Origin: an uncultured Bacteroidota bacterium
GTDB taxonomy: Bacteria; Bacteroidota; Bacteroidia; Chitinophagales; Chitinophagaceae
Assembly (NCBI GenBank): GCA_903913355.1
Contig: CAIWKU010000029.1
Location: 1-27,025, forward strand
DNA length: 27,025 bases
Direction: 5' to 3'
This document shows positions 6,689-15,034 of the stretch, piece after piece. The notes beneath the pieces are model-generated. The model was given only the letters and a program-made list of their open reading frames with translations. It made no database searches and was not told the DNA's origin. The translations under genes and the position numbers were made by a program. Numbering within the stretch: the stretch's first letter is position 1; each line of letters opens with the position of its first letter.

Positions 6689-7657
6689 CTACCTTATCTT
6701 ATCCGCCAGCAAAGCCAATAACACAATCGGTAAATAAATATAGCTGCTGAACATAACCCGTCTGGCAGCTTTTGCATTCATTTCTCTGTATAATCGGATA
6801 CTCTGGAACACCATGAACAGGTTCGCTACTACCAGAATCCACATACTCAGTTGTCCGGATAAACCAAAGTAATAAGGCAATATACCTACTGGTATCATTA
6901 ATACAGAATACATAATTCCCTGTACCGCTGTAAAACGGGTTGGACCTTTATCCGCAGGTAATAATTTGAAACCTGCTTTGCTATAATCGCCATGCGATAC
7001 CCAGGCGATAGCCCAGAAATGCGGGAACTGCCAGAGAAACTGTATAGCAAACAATATCCATCCGCCTGCATTGGAAAATACTTTACCGCCGGCTGTTACG
7101 GTGGCAAAGGGACTAAACACATTGGTGGCCGCTACCCAGCCGATCAGGCAGGGAAGTGCTCCGGGAAATGCGCCAATCAAAACTGCAATAGAATTGATCT
7201 TCTTTAAGGGTGTATAGATATACGCGTATAAAAAAAGACTAAAAGCAGACAGTAAGGAGGCGTTCCAGTTAAACCCGTTATCATCTCCTCTGAAAAACCA
7301 ACCCATCATAAATACGCCGGTAACACCGGTAATCAGTGCAAACAGGTAAGCTTCCTGCTGACTCATTCTTCCATCGGCTACCGGGCGTTTGGAAGTACGT
7401 TTCATGACAGCATCAGTATGTTTTTCTACTGCCTGGTTAATGGCATTGGCACTACCGGTAACCAGCATGCCGGCTACAAATAATACCCCTATCATATACC
7501 AATCGTATGATATTATATTCGGTGCCAGTAAATAGCAGATTACACAGGAGAACACAACTGTAAAACTCAGCGTGAATTTAATCAGCTGAAAATAATCCTT
7601 CACTTTCGAAGCAATCGAAAAAGAAACAGAAGATGATGTGTTTACTGTACTTGTCAT
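6689..7657 (-). CDS. ctaB: Protoheme IX farnesyltransferase (heme O synthase)
   Basis: Adds the farnesyl chain to heme b to make heme o, the precursor of heme a needed by the oxidase encoded next to it. The 322-residue polytopic protein has the UbiA-family prenyl-diphosphate motif NAINQAVEKHTDAVMKRTSKRP; the first acidic position is Glu instead of the usual Asp. It also has the second loop YIYTPLKKINSIAVLIGAFPGALP and HFWAIAWVSHGDYSKAGFKLLP. Around eight or nine membrane helices are visible. It opens the second block of the cluster, just after the terminator that follows coxA. Confidence 0.95.
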   Translation of the reverse strand: MTSTVNTSSSVSFSIASKVKDYFQLIKFTLSFTVVFSCVICYLLAPNIISYDWYMIGVLFVAGMLVTGSANAINQAVEKHTDAVMKRTSKRPVADGRMSQQEAYLFALITGVTGVFMMGWFFRGDDNGFNWNASLLSAFSLFLYAYIYTPLKKINSIAVLIGAFPGALPCLIGWVAATNVFSPFATVTAGGKVFSNAGGWILFAIQFLWQFPHFWAIAWVSHGDYSKAGFKLLPADKGPTRFTAVQGIMYSVLMIPVGILPYYFGLSGQLSMWILVVANLFMVFQSIRLYREMNAKAARRVMFSSYIYLPIVLLALLADKIR

Positions 7658-7726
7658 GATAGGTTCCCGATCAAAATGAATGATTCAATTGCTCAGCTCA
7701 TTTCAATCCTTTTAGCCTCCAAGGTT

Positions 7727-7759
7727 AAAAACAATGCTCCCGGAATATCGGGAGCATTG
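7727..7759 (-). terminator. Intrinsic terminator between coxA and ctaB
   Basis: A perfect 11-bp stem CAATGCTCCCG/CGGGAGCATTG (7732-7742 with 7749-7759) with a 6-base loop, followed on the minus strand by T5. It lies 52 bases past the coxA stop, before ctaB. Confidence 0.88.
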
Positions 7760-7810
7760 ATATGGTATTGTATCGAATGAACATGTTAACTGTTCATCCG
7801 GCAAAATCAA

Positions 7811-9619
7811 TTAATGATGACTCTCGTCTGCTCCTACCGGTGTGGTTTGAGGAATAAAATCAACTCCATCCTTGCCGTAATCATACGCCCAACGGTGTAC
7901 TTCCGGAATTTCTCCAGGCCAGTTACCATGTCCCGGACGCAATGGGGTAGTCCACTCAAGCGTATTTGACTGCCATGGATTTAATGAAGTCATTTTTCTT
8001 CCTTTGAAAATAGAATAGAAGAAATTGAACAGGAACAGTAATTGTGCGGCAAATACAATCATGGCTACTGTACTGATGAAACGATTCAGTTCTGCAAACT
8101 GTTTAAAGCTTTCCCAAATACTATAATCATAATATCTGCGCGGCATACCTGCCAAACCTTCGTAGTGCATAGGCCAGAATATCATATAGGCACCTGCGAT
8201 GGTTACCCAGAAGTGAATATATCCCACTGTATTGTTGAGATAGCGGCCATACATTTTAGGGAACCAATGATAGATACCCGCAAACATACCAAACATAGAC
8301 GCCACACCCATTACTATGTGAAAGTGAGCAATTACAAAATACGTATCGTGCAGGTGAATATCCAGTGCGGAGTTACCCAGCCAGATACCCGTTAAACCAC
8401 CTGAAATAAATAAACTCACAAAACCAATCGCGAACATCATACCCGGAGTAAAACGGATATTCCCTCTCCAAAGTGTGGTTAACCAGTTAAATACCTTGAT
8501 AGCCGATGGAACGGCAATCAATAAGGTTAACAGTACGAATACCGATCCCAATAATGGGTTCAATCCGGTTACAAACATATGGTGCGCCCAAACCAGGAAG
8601 GCCAGTACTGCAATCGCAAACAATGAGCCGATCATGGCCATATATCCGAAAATAGGTTTGCGTGAATTAACTGAGAGAATTTCTGATACCATACCCATGG
8701 CTGGTAACAAAATGATATATACTTCGGGGTGACCGAGGAACCAGAATAAGTGTTGATAAAGAATGGCACTTCCGCCTTCATTAGGCAAAGCACCTACTCC
8801 ATTCACGAAAATATCAGAGAGGTAGAAACTGGTGCCAAAATTTCTATCAAATATCAACAGAATAAATCCGGAAAATAATACCGGGAATGATAATACACCT
8901 AATACAGCGGTAAAGAACAATGCCCAGATAGTTAATGGTAAACGGGTCATGCTCATCCCTTTTGTACGCATGTTCAGTATCGTAGCAATATAATTCAAAC
9001 CACCTAACAGAGAAGATACCACGAACAATGCCATCGATACGATCCACAAATCCATTCCTGTTTGAGAACCTGGTGAAGCATCACCCAAAGCACTTAACGG
9101 AGGATAGGCAGTCCAACCACCACTAAACGGTCCGGTTTGAACAAAAATAGAGGAGAGCATTACCACACTGGCTGCGAAAAAGAACCAGTAGCTAAGCATA
9201 TTCATAAAAGGAGATGCCATATCACGGGCACCTACCTGTAATGGAATTAAGAAATTGGCGAATGTTCCGCTTAACCCGGCAGTCAATACAAAGAATACCA
9301 GAACGGTTCCGTGCGTAGTTACCAATGCATAATACGCTTCAGGGGTAATATGACCACCTTTTGCCCATTTACCCAGGATAGTTTCGAGCCAGGGGAAACT
9401 GGCATCGGGATAACCCAGTTGCAAACGAAACAATACACTCATCAAACCACCCAATACAGCCCAGAACATTCCTGTAATCAGGAACTGTTTAGCGATCATT
9501 TTATGATCCTGGCTGAATACGTACTTGGTGATAAAGGTTTCATGATGATGATGGTGTTCACCATGCTCTTCATGTGCCCCGATTTCAACAGGTGAGTGGA
9601 TAACCGCTTCGTTACTCAT
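7811..9619 (-). CDS. ctaD: Cytochrome c oxidase subunit I (aa3-type, A family)
   Basis: Catalytic subunit that reduces O2 to water and pumps protons. 602 residues, about 12 helices. Ligands can be placed: H103 and H434 (heme a), H432 (heme a3), and H297, H346, H347 (CuB). GHPEVY contains E299 and Y301, marking an A-type oxidase with the Glu-ended D channel and the His-Tyr cross-link. D133 in GARDMASP is the D-channel entrance and K375 in SAIKVFNW is the K channel. The N-terminus has a His-rich stretch (H16, H19, H22-H26) not part of the catalytic fold. It is 69 bases downstream of coxB and is the last gene before the first terminator. Confidence 0.97.
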   Translation of the reverse strand: MSNEAVIHSPVEIGAHEEHGEHHHHHETFITKYVFSQDHKMIAKQFLITGMFWAVLGGLMSVLFRLQLGYPDASFPWLETILGKWAKGGHITPEAYYALVTTHGTVLVFFVLTAGLSGTFANFLIPLQVGARDMASPFMNMLSYWFFFAASVVMLSSIFVQTGPFSGGWTAYPPLSALGDASPGSQTGMDLWIVSMALFVVSSLLGGLNYIATILNMRTKGMSMTRLPLTIWALFFTAVLGVLSFPVLFSGFILLIFDRNFGTSFYLSDIFVNGVGALPNEGGSAILYQHLFWFLGHPEVYIILLPAMGMVSEILSVNSRKPIFGYMAMIGSLFAIAVLAFLVWAHHMFVTGLNPLLGSVFVLLTLLIAVPSAIKVFNWLTTLWRGNIRFTPGMMFAIGFVSLFISGGLTGIWLGNSALDIHLHDTYFVIAHFHIVMGVASMFGMFAGIYHWFPKMYGRYLNNTVGYIHFWVTIAGAYMIFWPMHYEGLAGMPRRYYDYSIWESFKQFAELNRFISTVAMIVFAAQLLFLFNFFYSIFKGRKMTSLNPWQSNTLEWTTPLRPGHGNWPGEIPEVHRWAYDYGKDGVDFIPQTTPVGADESHH

Positions 9620-9688
9620 ACTTTGATTCTTTAAATAGTTCTCTATTCTTTAAATAACAACTTTGCTTGGGCAAGGTTGTTGTTTGTT

Positions 9689-10753
9689 TTACATTTTTGC
9701 TATTGTTTTTCCGGCTGTTTCAACAGGAGCAACGGCCAGTTTCACGCTGTCTTTCTTATTGGATGGATCTTTATCTGGAAAAGCCATCAAGTATTGTGGT
9801 TTTTGTTTGGCCATCCAAAGATCAAATTCTTCCTGGTCAACCACATCAATTACTCCTCTCATAGAATAGTGCCCGTTACCACACATCTGGTCACAACTGA
9901 TTTCGTATACAAAATCAGGGTTATGGGTCAGCTCCTTCATTTCCTTAGTCGTATACTTAGGCGTAAACCACATAGTAGTTGGAATACCGGGAACCGCATC
10001 CATCTTCAATCTGAACTGAGATAAACCTACATCATGAATCACATCTCTTGAACCGATGATCAATTTTACGGGTTTGCCTTTAATCAGGATCAGTTTGTCG
10101 AATACCACATCATCATGACTCAACTGATCATCCCATATAATACCCAGCGGGTTATTATTGGCGTCATCAATATTTCTGAAATATTTTTTCCCCAGGGCAC
10201 CATCCTTACCGGGGTAACGGAAGATCCAGTTGAATTGTTTTCCGGTAACTTCCACTACCATGGCATCTTTGGGAGGCTCACCAGTAAACAGGAACCAGTT
10301 ACGCAAACCAATTACCACCAATACCGTTAAAACGATAGCCGGAACAATGGTCCATAACACTTCGAGTTTATTATTATGCGGGAAATAGAAAACTTTTCGT
10401 TGCTCCTTTTCCTGATAGCGATACGCGAACCAGAATAAAATGATCTGCGTTGCCAGAAAAACACTACCGGTAACGGCAATGGTGATCCATAACATGGAGT
10501 CAACCCTTGCACCTTCCACACTTGCCGAATCAACAGACAGCAATGTTTTACCCAGATAAAGGTTATTGCAATACCAAACGCCGAACAATCCGAGTACCAG
10601 AAATACCACCATCAGGAACCCGTTGATCTTATTGTTTTGCTTACGGCTTACATCCTCCCCTTTCAGCACTGAAACATATTCACTTGCCTTGGCGATCTGA
10701 ATGATCACGATGTAAATCAGTGCAATGACTGCTACGGTTAAAAAAATTGCCAT
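9689..10753 (-). CDS. coxB: Cytochrome c oxidase subunit II (CuA)
   Basis: Accepts electrons from c-type cytochromes or complex III at the binuclear CuA site. 354 residues: an extra N-terminal pair of hydrophobic segments (about 2-21 and 45-61), then the usual two transmembrane helices (89-110, 132-150) and a cupredoxin domain. CuA ligands are H240 (SRDVIHDVG) and C287, C291, H295 and M298 in CDQMCGNGHYSM. The family Glu between the two Cys is Gln289 here. VTGKQFNWIFRYPG is the aromatic electron-entry region. There is no fused cytochrome c domain, which fits direct transfer from the act complex encoded upstream. Confidence 0.96.
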   Translation of the reverse strand: MAIFLTVAVIALIYIVIIQIAKASEYVSVLKGEDVSRKQNNKINGFLMVVFLVLGLFGVWYCNNLYLGKTLLSVDSASVEGARVDSMLWITIAVTGSVFLATQIILFWFAYRYQEKEQRKVFYFPHNNKLEVLWTIVPAIVLTVLVVIGLRNWFLFTGEPPKDAMVVEVTGKQFNWIFRYPGKDGALGKKYFRNIDDANNNPLGIIWDDQLSHDDVVFDKLILIKGKPVKLIIGSRDVIHDVGLSQFRLKMDAVPGIPTTMWFTPKYTTKEMKELTHNPDFVYEISCDQMCGNGHYSMRGVIDVVDQEEFDLWMAKQKPQYLMAFPDKDPSNKKDSVKLAVAPVETAGKTIAKM

Positions 10754-10800
10754 ATTATGTTCTATTATTACTTAGTCTAACAATTATTCTTCAATAAAGA

Positions 10801-12030
10801 TTATACCTGGTGTATAATACTTTCTTTCAGGAACGGATGGTATTTAACAATCAGCGGCTTACTGGCCAGTGAACGTCCCACAAATAAGATCATCAATCCT
10901 ACAAACAGGCTGAGAATTCCAAAATCCAACCATCCCAGTGTAACTGTTTCTTTGGAAAGACTTCCCATTACCATCTGGTAAAAATCCAGCCAGTGCCCGA
11001 ACAAAATCAGAACCGCCATAAAAGTTACCAATGTATAATTTCTTTTGGCTGAACGTTTCATCAGTATCAACAATGGACAGATAAAGTTGATGATCAGGTT
11101 CAGGAAGAAAATGCCTTTATACGGCCCCTGTACCCTGTGTTTGAAATAAACCGTTTCTTCCGGAATATTTGCGTACCAGATCAACATGTATTGTGAGAAC
11201 CATAGATAGGTCCAGAAAATCGAGAAGGCAAACATGAATTTACCAATATCATGCAGGTGATCCTGTGTAGTTAACTCCAGATACCCTTTGTTCTTCATAT
11301 AAATCACCCATAAGGCGATCAGTGACATACCTGATACAAAAGAACTGGCAAAAGTATACCAGCTATACATGGTAGAATACCAGTGTGCATCAATACTCAT
11401 CATCCATAACCAGGGAATGGTAGAACCCACGGTTAAGGCAAACCAAACTGTAAAGAAAGCTGCACGAACGGTATTTCTTAAAATGAATTTAGCTCCTGAT
11501 TCATTATCCATGGGCGCTTCATCCGCTTCGCGGCTGATCTGGCGCATTCTCCAACCTAAAATACTCCACAGACCGATGGCGAGGGTTGTCCAGATAATAA
11601 AGAATTTAGGATTCAGAAAGCCGGATTTACCTAACAGGATCGGGTCCTTGGCAACAGCTTCTGTATCTAACCAATGATAAATAAAATGTTTATCGCTAAC
11701 TACTATATAAATCAATACCACAAAAGTAATAGAGCCAAAAATAGGTACCATGGTAGAGATCGCTTCCGGAATACGGCGGAAGGACTGCTGCCAGCCACCC
11801 ATGGCCAATGTGGTTACACAAATAAAGAACATGCTGGCATTACATACCAGGGTCCAGAAAATCGTATTATACATAAGGGTACCCCAGAAATGAGCCTGTT
11901 CATGCTCATCTGTACTGAATCCTTTTGTTACCAACCCGATCACCAGTGCCACTAAACCCACACCGATCAATGCCAGTGACCAGGTTTTCATCTTTCCGGG
12001 AATCTCAAATTGCTCTCTGATAGATGCCAT
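10801..12030 (-). CDS. actF: Alternative complex III subunit ActF
   Basis: A 409-residue polytopic protein with about ten helices, the second NrfD-like quinol-site homologue of alternative complex III (often annotated as quinol:cytochrome c oxidoreductase quinone-binding subunit 2). Position between actE and coxB and the helical pattern identify it; there are no cofactor motifs. Recognisable segments are HFWGTLMYNTIFWTLVCNASMFF, IPWLWMMSIDAHWYSTMYSWY and FGHWLDFYQMVMGS. It lies in the membrane beside ActC and is thought to take part in proton translocation. The start MASIREQFEIPGKMKTWS is typical of Bacteroidota ActF. Confidence 0.93.
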   Translation of the reverse strand: MASIREQFEIPGKMKTWSLALIGVGLVALVIGLVTKGFSTDEHEQAHFWGTLMYNTIFWTLVCNASMFFICVTTLAMGGWQQSFRRIPEAISTMVPIFGSITFVVLIYIVVSDKHFIYHWLDTEAVAKDPILLGKSGFLNPKFFIIWTTLAIGLWSILGWRMRQISREADEAPMDNESGAKFILRNTVRAAFFTVWFALTVGSTIPWLWMMSIDAHWYSTMYSWYTFASSFVSGMSLIALWVIYMKNKGYLELTTQDHLHDIGKFMFAFSIFWTYLWFSQYMLIWYANIPEETVYFKHRVQGPYKGIFFLNLIINFICPLLILMKRSAKRNYTLVTFMAVLILFGHWLDFYQMVMGSLSKETVTLGWLDFGILSLFVGLMILFVGRSLASKPLIVKYHPFLKESIIHQV

Positions 12031-12092
12031 CGTTAATCTTTTATATCAGTTATAATTTTTCCTTCCTTTTATGGAGGAGGAAAATGGGTTAT

Positions 12093-12713
12093 TTATTTTT
12101 TTGCTTCTGCGGCCGGAGCTTTCGCTTTTGCTTCTGCCTGTTTATTCTTAATATACCGGATCACCATCCAGCGCTGTTTACGACTCAATTGTGATGCATA
12201 AGAACCCATCAGGTTTTTGCCGTATTCAACAGAATAGAACATTTGGCCTTCTGGCATTGCCTCATATTTGGCATCACCTACCAGACTGGCCGGTTTTGCA
12301 GGATAAGGGCCCGTTCCGTCTTTATACAAAGGACCATTACCATTCAGTTTTGGTCCATGGCAAATACCGCAATTCACCAGGTATAATCTTTCCGCTTCTT
12401 CTCCATCTTTTGCAGACAAAGAATCAATTGGACTTTTCACCAGTTTAGCAGCTGTGTAATGGCTGGTATCCCCAGGCGCATCCTTTGCAATATGGAAAGG
12501 CATTTCTTCCTCACGGGAAATGGTGCCGGCCACAGGCATATTATTGTAATTAATGCCTTTCTCAGCCAGATTGCTGTGATCGGCATAGGTTTCGTAGGCG
12601 CGACTGTAAGCCATATCCGGCATATATACAGTACCTGGGCTACGCTTTACATCGCTACAGCTGATTACAAAGGCTGTGGCAAACAAAACAGTTATGATTG
12701 ATAATTTCTTCAT
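12093..12713 (-). CDS. actE: Alternative complex III subunit ActE, monoheme cytochrome c lipoprotein
   Basis: A 206-residue outward-facing cytochrome c anchored as a lipoprotein. The signal ends in the lipobox VISC with Cys19. The single heme motif is CGICH (115-119), and the likely distal Met is in NLMGSYASQL. ActE passes electrons from the pentaheme region of ActA toward the oxidase. The C-terminal 20 residues are an Ala/Lys-rich tail. It lies 20 bases downstream of actD and 62 bases upstream of actF. Confidence 0.94.
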   Translation of the reverse strand: MKKLSIITVLFATAFVISCSDVKRSPGTVYMPDMAYSRAYETYADHSNLAEKGINYNNMPVAGTISREEEMPFHIAKDAPGDTSHYTAAKLVKSPIDSLSAKDGEEAERLYLVNCGICHGPKLNGNGPLYKDGTGPYPAKPASLVGDAKYEAMPEGQMFYSVEYGKNLMGSYASQLSRKQRWMVIRYIKNKQAEAKAKAPAAEAKK

Positions 12714-12732
12714 CTTACTCTTGTTCTAAATA

Positions 12733-13323
12733 TTAAGCGGCAACGGTTTGCTTGTTTTCAAAAGGCAGTTCATCCTGATCATAACGACCCAGCCACCATC
12801 CGGCTTCTGCTATCTGTACATCTGTTTCAATGGCCCCGTTATTTGACAGGAATGATTTCAGGTCATCCACATTTGTTTTTTCTGTGCATTCTATCACCAT
12901 CACAAACAGATCATCAGTTGCTCTTGCATGAAAATGATGTTTCTTCACAAAAGGTGCGATCTGGCAGAGATAGCAAAAAGTAAGTACCATACCTACAGCA
13001 GCAAACAATACCGTTAACTCGAAAGTAATCGGTATCCAGGCCGGAAGTGCGAAATGCGGCTTACCACCAAAATTCAATGGCCAGTCTTTCGCCAGAATCC
13101 AACTAATACAACCCAAGGCAGTGGAAGTTCCTGTAATACCGTAGATAAAACCGGCTGTATGCAGACTGGTTTCTCTCAGGCCCATAGCATGATCTAACCC
13201 ATGCACCGCAAAGGGTGTATACACGTCATGAATTTTATAACCTGCACTGCGAACTTTTTTCACGGCAGGAAATAAAACAGCTTCATCATCAAAACAGCCA
13301 ACTACGAATTTCTTTTTTGCCAT
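12733..13323 (-). CDS. actD: Alternative complex III subunit ActD (DUF3341)
   Basis: A 196-residue protein of the DUF3341 family. A soluble N-terminal part contains FDDEAVLFPAVKKVRSAGYKIHDVYTPFAVHGLD, typical of ActD. Two membrane helices (about 56-78 and 97-120) follow, then a cytoplasmic C-terminal domain. ActD holds the complex together and carries no cofactor. The gap to actC (141 bases) holds a TTGGC-type repeat. Confidence 0.94.
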   Translation of the reverse strand: MAKKKFVVGCFDDEAVLFPAVKKVRSAGYKIHDVYTPFAVHGLDHAMGLRETSLHTAGFIYGITGTSTALGCISWILAKDWPLNFGGKPHFALPAWIPITFELTVLFAAVGMVLTFCYLCQIAPFVKKHHFHARATDDLFVMVIECTEKTNVDDLKSFLSNNGAIETDVQIAEAGWWLGRYDQDELPFENKQTVAA

Positions 13324-13333
13324 ATTTTGAGCA

Positions 13334-13378
13334 TTTGGCTTGGGGCTTTTAGCGGTTGGCTATTGGCCTTTGGCTTTT
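13334..13378. repeat. TTGGC-phrase repeat in the actC-actD gap
   Basis: Five TTGGC/TTGGGGC-like phrases in 45 bases, ending in GGCTATTGGCCTTTGGCTTT. The same vocabulary is found at 19730-19883, 20215-20277 (inside a coding region) and 24291-24356. It lies within the transcribed act operon and has no ORF. Confidence 0.6.
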
Positions 13379-13464
13379 AATATTTCAGGATTGTTTTGCA
13401 ATCCGTTTTACTAATTGTCAACCTATTCAAACCACTACTTCTTCAAAGAAGCAGCATTTCTTAA

Positions 13465-14910
13465 TTAATGAGCATGTGCCTGTTCGTGAACAAAAGTTTC
13501 CAGACTCTCGGCCTCAATATGTCCCATATTATCTTTAAAGCTTTCTCCTGATGTTTTCAATACATACTTAATCTCTGCTACCGCTATTACCGGGAAGTAT
13601 TTCGCAAACAGGAAGAAACAGGTAAAGAACAATCCAAAAGTACCGGCATAGAAACCGATCTCCCAAATGGAAGGACTGTAGTAAACAGACCAGCTGGATG
13701 GAAGATAATCACGGTATAATGAGGTAACGATGATCACAAAACGCTCAAACCACATACCTATGTTTACGATGATACTCATGAAGAAAGTAACAAATAAGTT
13801 TCTTCTCATTTTGCGGAACCAGAAGATCTGCGGGCTCAATACGTTACAAGCCATCATACCCCAGTAGCTCCATCCATAAGGACTGAACAGGTAAGCACGG
13901 CTATACCAGAAAGTATATCCTTCATATTTGTTCTGGCTATACCAACCCATGAACAGTTCTGTTAAATAGGCGATACCTACAATAGATCCTGTTAATACAA
14001 TTACTTTATTCATTGCCTCAATGTGTCCCATGGTAATATAATCTTCCATTTCAAACACTTTGCGGATAATCACCATCAGGGTTTGCACCATGGCAAAACC
14101 TGAGAAGATGGCACCGGCAACGAAATAAGGAGGGAAGATCGTAGTATGCCAACCCGGAACAACCGATGTGGCGAAGTCAAAGGATACGATTGTGTGTACT
14201 GATAATACGAGTGGTGTACTTAAACCGGCCAGAACCAGAGAAAGACTCTCATGTCTCTGCCAGTGTTTGGTGGAACCCGACCAGCCAAAAGAGGCGATAC
14301 CGTATAAACGTTTGCGCAGTTTGGTAAAAGCCCTGTCACGTACAGTAGCCAGATCAGGTAATAAACCGCTATACCAGAATAAAAGAGATACAGTAAAATA
14401 CGTAGAGATCGCAAATACATCCCATAACAATGGCGAGTTAAAATTCACCCATAATGGGCCTCTTGTATTTGGATAAGGCAATACAAAGAAAGCCATCCAT
14501 ACTCGACCCATATGCCAGATAGGAAACTGACCCGCACACATCACCGCAAAGATGGTCATGGCTTCTGCCGCACGATTCACACCCGTTCTCCATCCCTGGC
14601 GGAACAGCAACAGGATAGCAGAGATCAAGGTTCCGGCGTGACCAATACCTACCCACCATACGAAGTTGGTGATATCCCAACCCCATCCGATGGTTTTGTT
14701 CAGGTTCCACTGACCAATACCATAAGTTACATCCCGGTAAATGGAATAGATACCAAAACACAATAAGGCCACGGCGATATAAAAACCAATATACCATAAA
14801 CGGCTTGGTTTGGCTTCTATCGGGCGAATGATATCTTCTGTTACCTGGTGGTAGGTTTTATTACCACTCACCAATGGTTCCCTGAGCTGTGATTCGTACT
14901 TTAAATGCAT
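13465..14910 (-). CDS. actC: Alternative complex III subunit ActC (NrfD family quinol-binding)
   Basis: A 481-residue membrane protein of the NrfD/PsrC family with about ten helices; the main menaquinol-oxidising subunit. Family segments are visible: NKTIGWGWDITNFVWWVGIGHAGTLISAILLLFRQGWR (about 69-106), the ActC-type HMGRVWMAFFVLPYPNTRG, and HIEAMNKVIVLTGSIVGIAYLTELFM. The soluble C-terminus is short and ends in a His/Glu-rich tail. The start MHLKYESQLREPLVSGNKTY fits ActC of Bacteroidota. Confidence 0.95.
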   Translation of the reverse strand: MHLKYESQLREPLVSGNKTYHQVTEDIIRPIEAKPSRLWYIGFYIAVALLCFGIYSIYRDVTYGIGQWNLNKTIGWGWDITNFVWWVGIGHAGTLISAILLLFRQGWRTGVNRAAEAMTIFAVMCAGQFPIWHMGRVWMAFFVLPYPNTRGPLWVNFNSPLLWDVFAISTYFTVSLLFWYSGLLPDLATVRDRAFTKLRKRLYGIASFGWSGSTKHWQRHESLSLVLAGLSTPLVLSVHTIVSFDFATSVVPGWHTTIFPPYFVAGAIFSGFAMVQTLMVIIRKVFEMEDYITMGHIEAMNKVIVLTGSIVGIAYLTELFMGWYSQNKYEGYTFWYSRAYLFSPYGWSYWGMMACNVLSPQIFWFRKMRRNLFVTFFMSIIVNIGMWFERFVIIVTSLYRDYLPSSWSVYYSPSIWEIGFYAGTFGLFFTCFFLFAKYFPVIAVAEIKYVLKTSGESFKDNMGHIEAESLETFVHEQAHAH

Positions 14911-15034
14911 CTGGTCTTGGTATTTGGCTGGCCCAATCTTTTACAAATGGACCAAGTTTTTATTATTTCAGCTTTTGTTCTTTTTTCAACTTCGTTGTGT
15001 CACTCACTTCAACGCCTTATCCGCTAATCAGCCA

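Noticed and set aside
14438..14797. 119-residue minus-strand ORF inside actC in another frame
   Set aside because: Lies entirely within the well-supported actC gene, with Trp/Cys/Arg-heavy composition and no family signal; a frame shadow.
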